Shown: positions 1-5,211, numbered from the stretch's first letter. The stretch is 5,211 nucleotides of DNA from Bacteroidota bacterium (GCA_009936675.1 JAACDY010000151.1:1-5211); one strand, 5' to 3'. A program made the numbers and translations. Notes: a model not told the origin generated them from the letters alone.

Positions 1-200
1 ATTAAGATATTGTTGAGTAACAAAGACTTGAGGGCGACCAAGTCCCCTTGATGATCCACTGCACCGTGGGCGGTCCATTGTTTTAAAAATGCTTCGGCTT
101 TTTCTCTAATGGAGGAAAGCTCATCGGGGGTAAACCGTCGATTGGAGGGGTATATCCAAACTCGAGATTGATCGGGAAGTTGATCGAAGGGGACAAACAT
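1..200 (-). CDS. Conserved Bacteroidota protein, often labelled 'ABC transporter ATPase' (N-terminal part only)
   Basis: The reading frame opens at ATG 200-198 and stays open to the left edge, giving 66 codons plus 2 nt; the C-terminus lies outside the window. The protein begins MFVPFDQLPDQSRVWIYPSN and contains the motif QWTAHG at residues 41-46. From memory, this start and the W-T-A-H-G motif mark a family of about 160 residues common in Flavobacteriia and Bacteroidota. Databases often call it 'ABC transporter ATPase', but no Walker A or ABC signature is visible in this part, so I would not trust that name; the function is unknown. Only 3 nt separate it from the stop codon of the CCG iron-sulfur gene upstream, with AAAGA directly before the ATG, which suggests translational coupling within the operon. 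Residues after the WTAHG motif match my memory of the family less well, so I treat the family assignment as likely but not certain. Confidence 0.7.
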   Translation of the reverse strand, partial: MFVPFDQLPDQSRVWIYPSNRRFTPDELSSIREKAEAFLKQWTAHGAVDHQGDLVALKSLLLNNIL

Positions 201-203
201 TCT

Positions 204-983
204 TTATAAATCTTCGGCTTTAGAAATCAATTCAGCGATGTCTTGAACAAGAACCTGATTTTCTTGTTCTTTGTTTTTTACCCCATCGGTCATCATGGTA
301 TTGCAAAAGGGACAACCTGCTGCGATGATTTGGGGTTGAGTTTCAAGTGCTTGTTCGGTTCTTTCAATATTGATGTCTTTGTTGCCTTTTTCGGGTTCTT
401 TAAACATTTGAGCCCCTCCGGCACCACAACAAAGTCCCTTAGACCTACAATTCTTCATTTCAACCAACTCAGCATCCAATTTTTGGATGAGCTCTCTCGG
501 TGCTTCATAGACTTGATTGGCTCGACCCAAATAGCAGGGATCGTGATAGGTAATTCTTTTCCCTTTGTATTCGGATCCAGAGATGGTAAATCTTTCTTCC
601 TTTAGCAATGTATTGATAAAAGTGGTATGATGCATCACCTCATACTGCCCCCCCAAAGAGGGATATTCATTTTTAAGGGTATTGAAACAATGTGGGCAAG
701 TGGTCACAATTCGCATAACCTCATAGGCATTCATTACCTCTATGTTGGCCATGGCCTGCATTTGAAAAAGAAATTCATTCCCTGACCTTTTGGCTGGGTC
801 ACCTGTACAACTTTCCTCGGTTCCTAAAACCGCAAATGATACCCCCGCCTTGTGAAGTATCTTCACAAAGGATTTTGTTATTTTCTTGGCACGCTCATCA
901 AAACTGCCGGCACAACCCACCCAAAATAAAACTTCGGGTTTTTTTCCTTCTGCCGTTAATTCTGCAAGGGTAGGAACCTGCAT
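204..983 (-). CDS. (Fe-S)-binding protein with two CCG (cysteine-rich) domains, LutA/GlpC/HdrB-like
   Basis: This 259-residue soluble protein has two cysteine-rich CCG repeats, the type that binds [4Fe-4S] clusters (often noncubane) in HdrB, GlpC, LutA and related redox subunits. Repeat 1 has C24 (WVGCAGS), C59 (ESCTGDPAKR) and C96-x2-C99 (CPHC). Repeat 2 has C150 (HDPCYLGR), C185-C186 (LCCGAGG) and C224-x2-C227 (CPFC). Repeat 1 carries CTG where repeat 2 has CCG; I recall SCTGDP as usual in this subfamily, so it need not be a defect. There is no signal peptide or membrane helix. The ATG at 983 lies 14 nt after the HAD gene, and MQVPTLAE fits the expected N-terminus. The protein probably docks on the membrane iron-sulfur protein encoded two genes upstream; together they have the domain set of EtfD/FadF, which moves electrons from electron-transfer flavoprotein to menaquinone. 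The family call is firm; the partner and substrate are inferred. Confidence 0.93.
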   Translation of the reverse strand: MQVPTLAELTAEGKKPEVLFWVGCAGSFDERAKKITKSFVKILHKAGVSFAVLGTEESCTGDPAKRSGNEFLFQMQAMANIEVMNAYEVMRIVTTCPHCFNTLKNEYPSLGGQYEVMHHTTFINTLLKEERFTISGSEYKGKRITYHDPCYLGRANQVYEAPRELIQKLDAELVEMKNCRSKGLCCGAGGAQMFKEPEKGNKDINIERTEQALETQPQIIAAGCPFCNTMMTDGVKNKEQENQVLVQDIAELISKAEDL

Positions 984-997
984 ATGGAATCTTTTAA

Positions 998-1444
998 TTA
1001 GTGGTCTTGTCCATCATCAAAAACCTCGATGGTTACTTCTTTTTCAATCAGATCGGTGAATTTCCCATTGTATCGGGTAGCCTTTACCAAGTGGTTGTCA
1101 ATCCAATGATAGTTTCCTCCTCTGGGCTTGCCCATAAGAAGGCTATGGTATTTGAATCCATTGGTCTTTAACCATTGTTCGGTGACCTCTCTGTGGGCCT
1201 CTACTCTTGAAGTAAAGAAACAAATCAAGTGACCTTCATCATACCATTTGTTGAGGGTTTCCAATGCATCGGGATAAATACTGGCAGTGGCCATTCGTTC
1301 GGGTTCCTCGTTGGGAATGTCGTCACAAATTGTTCCATCAATATCGATCAAATAATTTTTGATCCCATCAGGTAGGACAGGACTGACAATTTCGCCATTT
1401 TCAACTTTTTTGTGTAAGTAGCTTTCCGCTTCCTCTTTTTCCAT
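998..1444 (-). CDS. HAD-superfamily phosphatase-like protein (often labelled 'phosphoheptose isomerase')
   Basis: This 148-residue protein shows HAD-fold motifs. Motif I is LIDIDGTICDD, with nucleophile candidate D34 and acid/base D36. Motif II is FFTSR, with T78/S79. A lysine at K106 (MGKPRGG) could be motif III, and WIDNH around D116 could be motif IV. It has no room for a large cap domain, so it would be a minimal capless HAD enzyme. From memory, similar flavobacterial proteins are often called 'phosphoheptose isomerase', but nothing here resembles the SIS-fold GmhA isomerase; I regard that label as a transferred error. The substrate is unknown. The final acidic motif has one Asp (D-N rather than the usual D-D or D-x3-D), and this may affect Mg2+ binding or be family-specific. 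The gene sits between the two iron-sulfur genes, 13 nt after one and 14 nt before the other, so it is co-transcribed with them, but no functional link is evident. Confidence 0.85.
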   Translation of the reverse strand: MEKEEAESYLHKKVENGEIVSPVLPDGIKNYLIDIDGTICDDIPNEEPERMATASIYPDALETLNKWYDEGHLICFFTSRVEAHREVTEQWLKTNGFKYHSLLMGKPRGGNYHWIDNHLVKATRYNGKFTDLIEKEVTIEVFDDGQDH

Positions 1445-1457
1445 AATTCAGATTAAA

Positions 1458-2780
1458 TTAATTTTCGTTGGCCCAAAGCATTCGGTCTTGATTGTTGAAA
1501 GGCCATGGTGCACCGTTGTTTTCTATGTTACTCATCATATTATTCAAATCACTTGGGGCGGCGGATTGCTCCATTACCAAATATTGTCGCATATCCATAA
1601 TAATTGAGAGAGGGTCAATCCCAATGGGGCAGGTTTCTACACAAGCATTACAAGAAGTACAAGCCCAAAGCTCTTCTTTGGTAATATAATCATCGAGCAA
1701 TTGCTTTCCGTCATCTTGGAAGCTGCCATTCTGGTTGATGTTCCTCCCCACTTCTTCCAATCGATCTCGGGTATCCATCATGATCTTTCGGGGAGACAAT
1801 AGTCTACCAGTCTGATTGGCGGGACATTCGTCGGTACATCGACCACATTCGGTACAGGTGTAGGCATTCATCAACTGAACCCAGTTGAGATCGGTTACGT
1901 CCGAAGCACCAAATTTGGCCGGAACAGTGTCTTCAGCAGGAGTGGCATAGGGGTCCATATTGGGATCCATCATCAGTTTTACTTCCTTGGTAACGGTCTC
2001 GTTATTTTTAAACGCTCCTTTGGGATTTAGATTTTGAAAATAGGTGTTGGGAAATGCCAAAAGAATGTGTAGGTGTTTTGAATAATAGAGATAATTGAGG
2101 AAAATTAAAATCCCAGTGATGTGCAACCACCAAAAAGTACGTTCCATTATCACTAGCGTTGCGGCAGATAGGGAAGAAAATAATGGAGTCATCAATTGGG
2201 ATACAGGAAACAATCCCGCTTTGGTGTAATGAGGGTTTCCCAAATCTTGAAGCACTTGATCTGTTGCATTCATGGAGAGAAAAAGTGTCATCAATACAAT
2301 CTCGAAATACAGTATATAATCAGCATCATTTTTGGACCAACCCTTCATTTCGGGTTTCCAAAAGCGTTTAATTTTTAGGGCATTTCGGCGAAGCCAAAAC
2401 AGTACAACGCTCACCAAAACCAATGCGGCCAAAATTTCAAATGAAGCGATAAGCCAATTGTAAACCTCGCCCATTAGAGGAGCAAACAATCGATGGGTTC
2501 CCAACAAACCGTCCAAGACTATTTCAACAAGTTCAATATTGATGATTATAAAACCGATATAAACAATGATGTGAAGAATACCTGCAATGGGTCGGGTGAC
2601 CATTTTGGATTGCCCCAAAGCAATTCGGATCATATTGAACCAGCGCTCTGAGGGTCGATCTGATCTGTCAAGGGCTTGACCTATTAGTATGTTTCTTTTG
2701 ATGAAAAGGATATTTCTTCTAAACAAGAAAATGGCTGTGAGTAAAACTAATCCAAAAATGATATTGGGAAAATAAGCCAT
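1458..2780 (-). CDS. Membrane (Fe-S) oxidoreductase: NarI-like helical domain plus two [4Fe-4S] motifs, EtfD/FadF-like
   Basis: This 440-residue protein has an N-terminal membrane part of about 5-6 helices (near residues 5-21, 65-90, 107-130, 155-172, 195-213 and 216-233). Histidines H70 (GILHIIVY), H220 (WWLHITG), H236 and H238 (YSKHLHI) are candidate b-haem ligands, as in NarI- and DsrM-type subunits. A cytoplasmic ferredoxin-like part follows, with two complete CxxCxxCxxxCP motifs: C309/C312/C315/C319 and C374/C377/C380/C384. This matches the N-terminal portion of actinobacterial EtfD and Bacillus FadF, but the CCG domains those proteins carry at the C-terminus are absent here and appear as the separate protein at 204-983. 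The likely role is to pass electrons from soluble redox partners, perhaps ETF in beta-oxidation, to menaquinone in the inner membrane. An HdrDE-like or lactate-type partner is an alternative. The ATG lies 9 nt after the mlaD-like gene, so the two are operon mates. Confidence 0.93.
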   Translation of the reverse strand: MAYFPNIIFGLVLLTAIFLFRRNILFIKRNILIGQALDRSDRPSERWFNMIRIALGQSKMVTRPIAGILHIIVYIGFIIINIELVEIVLDGLLGTHRLFAPLMGEVYNWLIASFEILAALVLVSVVLFWLRRNALKIKRFWKPEMKGWSKNDADYILYFEIVLMTLFLSMNATDQVLQDLGNPHYTKAGLFPVSQLMTPLFSSLSAATLVIMERTFWWLHITGILIFLNYLYYSKHLHILLAFPNTYFQNLNPKGAFKNNETVTKEVKLMMDPNMDPYATPAEDTVPAKFGASDVTDLNWVQLMNAYTCTECGRCTDECPANQTGRLLSPRKIMMDTRDRLEEVGRNINQNGSFQDDGKQLLDDYITKEELWACTSCNACVETCPIGIDPLSIIMDMRQYLVMEQSAAPSDLNNMMSNIENNGAPWPFNNQDRMLWANEN

Positions 2781-2789
2781 TTTTGAGTT

Positions 2790-3731
2790 TTAGTTTTCTT
2801 CTTTATTGTACGGTTGCTCTTTTTTTCCAAAAAGAGAAAAATGGACATATCTTTTGGGGTGATTTTTTAGATCACTCAGAAGGCTCTTCAGTTCTTTTGA
2901 GGCCGCTGCTAAATTTTGGTAAAGGATTTCATCATTGATCAATTTACCAACTGTCCCCTCACCCGATTCAATGGTAGAGACAATCTTATTCAGGCTTTCA
3001 AAGGTCTGGGTAAAAGATCTGATGGTATGACTGAGTTGTGCGTTTGAGATGGAATCGGTAATGGACTTTAGATTCTCGGAAGTATTTTTAAGGTTGCGGA
3101 AGGTATGATTAAGATTTTTTTGATTGGTATTTAATATTTCAACTGCTGACAGGGAAGCCTTGTTCAAATTATTGGTGGTTATGGAAAGGTTTTCCAAGGT
3201 TTTCTTTAGATTGGATTGGGTATCGTTGTCCAAAACATTACTCACACCGGCAAACAAAGAATCTGCACTAGTCAGCATACTTTCAATTTTCATTTGTAAA
3301 GGTTCAATTTGACGATTGATGAGTTCAGTCAAGCCGGGTTTTACGGTGGTTTTTAGTGTGTCACCATCTTTGATCACAGTTTTGGAATTAAAAACAGGAA
3401 CAATAGCAATTGCTTTTCCACCAATGAGTCCAGTTTCATAAAGCATGGCACTGCTTTCATTGGAAAAATCTAATTCTTCTCTCACCTCCATGGTGATCAA
3501 AATTTTGGTGGTGTTAGGAAGGAAATCAATTTTAGATATTTTACCAACACTCAGTCCATTGATCGTCACTTTGGCTCCTGAGATTAGACCTTCAACTTCC
3601 TGATAGACCCCATAAAGGGTTTTGGTATTTTTAAAAATGGCATTGCCTTTTAGAAAGCTATACCCATATACAAACAAGGCAACCCCGCTCAAGACCAATA
3701 TTGCCGCTTTAACTTCTCTATTGATTTTCAA
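2790..3731 (-). CDS. MlaD/MCE-family phospholipid-transport protein, TTG start
   Basis: This 313-residue protein begins MKINREVKAA, followed by one transmembrane anchor (about residues 9-28) and an MCE domain (about 38-115) with the core VEGLISGAKVTINGLSVGKI. A long helical, Asn/Leu/Ser/Thr-rich region (about 135-250) follows, then a GEGTVGKLIND segment (257-267) and a C-terminal RYVHFSLFGKK motif. MCE proteins are the periplasmic substrate-binding, tunnel-forming parts of Mla-type lipid transporters between inner and outer membrane, normally acting with MlaE permease and MlaF ATPase; neither is in the window. The start codon is TTG (3731-3729). An in-frame TAA lies five codons before it with no ATG between, and the residues from TTG onward match the usual MKI-x-REVK start of flavobacterial homologues, so TTG is very likely correct. 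It lies 54 nt after the amidase gene, with a possible -7 box of its own in the gap. Confidence 0.93.
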   Translation of the reverse strand: MKINREVKAAILVLSGVALFVYGYSFLKGNAIFKNTKTLYGVYQEVEGLISGAKVTINGLSVGKISKIDFLPNTTKILITMEVREELDFSNESSAMLYETGLIGGKAIAIVPVFNSKTVIKDGDTLKTTVKPGLTELINRQIEPLQMKIESMLTSADSLFAGVSNVLDNDTQSNLKKTLENLSITTNNLNKASLSAVEILNTNQKNLNHTFRNLKNTSENLKSITDSISNAQLSHTIRSFTQTFESLNKIVSTIESGEGTVGKLINDEILYQNLAAASKELKSLLSDLKNHPKRYVHFSLFGKKEQPYNKEEN

Positions 3732-3755
3732 ATTGATATTGGTTTACAAGACATA

Positions 3756-3763
3756 CAAACTTA
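3756..3763 (-). promoter_or_regulatory. Possible internal -7 promoter box for the mlaD-like gene
   Basis: On the minus strand this reads TAAGTTTG, an exact match to the Bacteroidota -7 consensus TAnnTTTG, placed 24 nt before the TTG start codon in the 54-nt gap after the amidase gene. The nearest upstream TTTG (3795-3792) is 28 nt away, longer than the usual 17-23 nt spacing, so the -33 element is missing or misplaced. In A+T-rich DNA an 8-mer with two free positions also arises by chance, so this is weak evidence for a second start site. Confidence 0.3.
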
Positions 3764-3785
3764 ATATATTTTTTATGGATAGCGT

Positions 3786-4898
3786 TTATTTCAAAGCATC
3801 TAATGCCTCCGATAATTTGATTTTTTGATTTCCTCTGAAAGAAACAATAAAAGCAGATTTAAAACCTGCTCTTCGGGCTTTTCGTTGTTCTTTTTGGATG
3901 AGTTTATAGCTTTTAGAATTTCCAAAGAAATATTTGTAATAGATACCTTCTTTTTGTCTGACAATATTTTTTAACCCCTTAAAGTTATAGGGTTTTGCCT
4001 CAATGGGTTTTTTACTGGCCGCCAATTGAACCATAAAACGAATGTCTTTGGTTTCATTTGAAGTTATTTTAGCCGCTTCTTTTGGAGCTTCTTTTTCATC
4101 AAACAATTGTTGATTTACCACTCCTTTTTCCAATTCATTTTTGTAATTCACTATGGCTTTGGCGATGGCTTTGGAAATTTCATTTTGACCCTTTTTGGAA
4201 TTGAGATAAGCTCCCTCTCTGCGGTTGGTCAAAAAACCAGTTTCCACCAAAACACTGGGCATATAGGTGTATTTTAAAACTACAAATCCAGCCTGTTTTA
4301 CTGTTCTGTCTTTTCTGCCCAAATTGGCGACAAAACTTTTCTGAATCGTAGCAGCGGCTTCGATACTTTGATTGGAATAGGTTTCTTGCATCAGGGTGAG
4401 GCTAATGACAGACTCTGGATTGTTGGGATCAAAGCCATCATAATTCTTTTCGTAATCTTCCTCATAGAAAATCACGGAGTTTTCCCTTTTGGCAATTTCA
4501 AAATTTCTTTGATTGGCGTGTAGTCCCAGCACAAAAGTTCCTGCTCCATAAGCTTTGGAAGAGGTAAAAGCATCACAATGAATTGAAATGAACAAATCGG
4601 CATCGGCTTTGTTGGCAATACTTGCCCGATCCACTAGTTTTACAAATTTGTCTGATTTTCGAGTGTAGATGACTTTTATATCCTGATACTTATCCAGTAT
4701 TTTTCCAATGCTAAGCGCTATATTTAGTGCTATGGTTTTCTCGTAATAACCATTTCCTCTGTTACCAGTATCGTGCCCACCATGCCCTGCATCCAAGACC
4801 ACAACAAAAGTTTTTTTAGACAAAGAATAACCGTACAATGGGTTCATCAAAAATCCAAAGTACAAGAGGACAACCAAATGGAGCTTAAAAAAACGCAT
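3786..4898 (-). CDS. Secreted N-acetylmuramoyl-L-alanine amidase (Amidase_3, AmiC-like) with C-terminal SPOR-like domain
   Basis: With the ATG at 4898 the protein has 370 residues and a clear signal peptide (MRFFK, then a hydrophobic stretch to about residue 25). The Amidase_3 domain (about 31-252) holds the expected zinc ligands H39 (DAGHGGHD), E53 (YYEKT) and H107 (SIHCDA), plus catalytic E219 (LVETGF). Between H107 and E219 is a long insert (about 130-190), where AmiA/B/C enzymes keep an active-site-blocking regulatory helix. This suggests control by an activator such as an EnvC/NlpD-like protein. Residues about 285-358 (RFMVQLAAS to SAFIVSF) resemble a SPOR domain, which binds glycan strands stripped of peptides by amidases at the septum. 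The enzyme cuts the bond between MurNAc and L-Ala during cell separation. The frame extends upstream to ATG 4919 and TTG 4949. I chose 4898 because a compact signal peptide starts there; 4919 is possible. Confidence 0.93.
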   Translation of the reverse strand: MRFFKLHLVVLLYFGFLMNPLYGYSLSKKTFVVVLDAGHGGHDTGNRGNGYYEKTIALNIALSIGKILDKYQDIKVIYTRKSDKFVKLVDRASIANKADADLFISIHCDAFTSSKAYGAGTFVLGLHANQRNFEIAKRENSVIFYEEDYEKNYDGFDPNNPESVISLTLMQETYSNQSIEAAATIQKSFVANLGRKDRTVKQAGFVVLKYTYMPSVLVETGFLTNRREGAYLNSKKGQNEISKAIAKAIVNYKNELEKGVVNQQLFDEKEAPKEAAKITSNETKDIRFMVQLAASKKPIEAKPYNFKGLKNIVRQKEGIYYKYFFGNSKSYKLIQKEQRKARRAGFKSAFIVSFRGNQKIKLSEALDALK

Positions 4899-4915
4899 CG
4901 GTATTGATTTAAAGA

Positions 4916-4940
4916 GCATTGAATTAAAAGTTAATTCTGC
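4916..4940 (-). other. Small A/U-rich inverted repeat in the amidase mRNA leader
   Basis: GAATTAA (4921-4927) and TTAATTC (4931-4937) form a perfect 7-bp inverted repeat with a 3-nt loop. GCA (4916-4918) and TGC (4938-4940) extend it by 3 bp across a 2-nt bulge. In the minus-strand transcript this hairpin would lie in the leader between the predicted promoter and ATG 4898, and it would include the alternative ATG at 4919. The stem is mostly A-U, so stability is low and a regulatory role is speculative. It is not a terminator: no U-tract follows and it sits before a gene. Confidence 0.3.
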
Positions 4941-4992
4941 ATTCAACAATAAAAATATCCTTAATTTTAATCACTAAATATTTAACGAATCA

Positions 4993-5023
4993 CAAATTTA
5001 GGACTATTCGGTTTGCAAACAAA
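4993..5023 (-). promoter_or_regulatory. Predicted Bacteroidota-type promoter for the amidase operon
   Basis: Read on the minus strand, a -33 TTTG (5023-5020) is followed by exactly 19 nt and then TAAATTTG (5000-4993), a full match to the TTTG / TAnnTTTG consensus recognised by the primary sigma factor of Bacteroidota. Transcription would start near 4986, leaving a leader of roughly 85-90 nt before ATG 4898 and about 65-70 nt before ATG 4919. The first element overlaps codons 3-4 of the divergent lptD-like gene. The position directly upstream of a five- or six-gene co-oriented run supports it. Confidence 0.65.
5011..5020. repeat. 10-bp perfect palindrome GTTTGCAAAC at the divergent gene start
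   Basis: GTTTGCAAAC equals its own reverse complement. Its TTG (5013-5015) is the proposed start codon of the plus-strand gene, and its last base touches the -33 TTTG of the minus-strand promoter. It could be a dimeric regulator site, but a 10-bp A/T-rich palindrome can also arise by chance. Confidence 0.35.
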
Positions 5024-5211
5024 GTCAATTTATACAGTAGGTTTGTTAATATTTTTTTGCCTCAACCATTTGCAATCGCAGATATCAGCTGATTCTCTTG
5101 CACTTGTTAAGACCGCTGAGATCGAAAAAAATATACTGACAGATTCCGTTCCACAGAAGGAATCTAATACACTGGATAAACTAAATTCCAATCTCACAGA
5201 GGCTGATTCTC
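5013..5211 (+). CDS. lptD: Probable LptD (OstA-like) LPS-assembly outer-membrane protein, N-terminal fragment, TTG start
   Basis: A plus-strand frame runs from TTG 5013-5015 to the right edge (66 codons plus 1 nt). No ATG occurs in this frame back to the stop at 4983-4985. It encodes MQTKSIYTVGLLIFFCLNHL, then QSQISADSL: a short basic start, a hydrophobic core (about residues 6-20) and a likely cleavage site near SQ-I, so it is a signal peptide. After that comes a polar, Ser/Thr/Glu/Lys-rich stretch. I recall flavobacterial LptD proteins with the same start (a TTG-initiated L/M-Q-T-K), often divergent from an amidase/MlaD pair; the name rests on that resemblance and context, because no beta-barrel or OstA domain is inside the window. 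LptD is the outer-membrane barrel that places LPS on the cell surface with LptE. Another exported protein remains possible. A later TTG at 5043 would shorten the signal peptide, so I prefer 5013. Confidence 0.65.
   Translation, partial: MQTKSIYTVGLLIFFCLNHLQSQISADSLALVKTAEIEKNILTDSVPQKESNTLDKLNSNLTEADS

Noticed and set aside
243..605. Plus-strand open frame of 120 codons opposite the CCG iron-sulfur gene
   Set aside because: It lies wholly opposite a well-supported conserved gene, its translation resembles no family I know, and it is best explained as antisense shadow.
2159..2378. Two short overlapping plus-strand open frames opposite the membrane iron-sulfur gene
   Set aside because: They are opposite the membrane-helix coding region, have no promoter or recognisable protein features, and are shadows.
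3732..3785. Possible terminator between the amidase and mlaD genes
   Set aside because: Only a weak imperfect pairing (GTTT with AAAC) is present, with no G+C-rich stem and no following T-run on the minus strand.
3622..3828. Plus-strand frame of 68 codons crossing the amidase-mlaD gap
   Set aside because: It is mostly antisense to the MCE gene start and amidase end; low-complexity A/T composition explains the lack of stops.
5038..5045. TAGGTTTG on the plus strand, with TTTG 22 nt upstream, as a promoter for the rightward gene
   Set aside because: It fits the consensus, but it lies inside the signal-peptide coding region if the gene starts at TTG 5013, which the encoded N-terminus supports. 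It would only serve a shortened, signal-less product.
5088..5211. Direct repeat GCTGATTCTC at 5088-5097 and 5202-5211, both encoding Ala-Asp-Ser in frame
   Set aside because: Ten bases 114 nt apart in a low-complexity Ser/Asp-rich region may be coincidence, and the window ends at the second copy so its extent cannot be judged.
1..5211. Mobile elements, CRISPR arrays, tRNA or rRNA genes, riboswitches
   Set aside because: No transposase, terminal inverted repeats, regularly spaced repeats or conserved RNA cores were seen; the window is densely packed with ordinary core-type genes.

Overview
The window looks like chromosomal core DNA from a marine-type flavobacterium (Bacteroidota, Flavobacteriia). 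The reasons are moderate A+T content, almost no Shine-Dalgarno sequences, a TAnnTTTG-type promoter, and protein sequences typical of the group: an MCE protein starting MKINREVK, a CTGDPAKR-type iron-sulfur protein, and a short protein starting MFVPFDQLP. This assignment comes from recognising families, not from a database search.

Layout. Nearly everything from 1 to 4898 is a single minus-strand run, transcribed from right to left. In order of transcription it holds: (1) a secreted N-acetylmuramoyl-L-alanine amidase with a C-terminal SPOR-like domain (3786-4898); (2) an MlaD/MCE-family lipid-transport protein starting at TTG (2790-3731); (3) a membrane protein with a b-type-haem-like helical region and two [4Fe-4S] motifs (1458-2780); (4) a short HAD-fold phosphatase-like protein (998-1444); (5) a two-repeat CCG-domain iron-sulfur protein (204-983); (6) the N-terminal 66 codons of a conserved Bacteroidota protein often mislabelled 'ABC transporter ATPase' (1-200, running off the left edge). 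Gaps are 54, 9, 13, 14 and 3 nt, so this is probably one operon, possibly with a second promoter in the 54-nt gap. On the plus strand at the right edge (5013-5211) a divergent gene begins with a TTG codon and a signal peptide. It is probably lptD, the LPS-assembly outer-membrane protein.

How the genes may work together. The right part is envelope biology: septal peptidoglycan hydrolysis, phospholipid transport and LPS export. The left part is respiratory electron transfer. The proteins at 1458-2780 and 204-983 together have the parts of actinobacterial EtfD or Bacillus FadF (membrane haem region, two ferredoxin-type clusters, two CCG domains), which suggests transfer of electrons from electron-transfer flavoprotein to menaquinone during fatty-acid oxidation. 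That role is inferred.

Regulation. The amidase promoter is a textbook Bacteroidota match (TTTG-N19-TAAATTTG, minus strand, 5023 to 4993) and its -33 box lies inside the first codons of the divergent lptD-like gene.

No mobile element, CRISPR array, tRNA, rRNA or clearly new system is visible. No stretch over 300 bases lacks a gene; the largest gap is 4899-5012. The most useful observations are the split EtfD-like pair, the TTG starts, the promoter embedded in a coding start, and the SPOR-like tail on the amidase.
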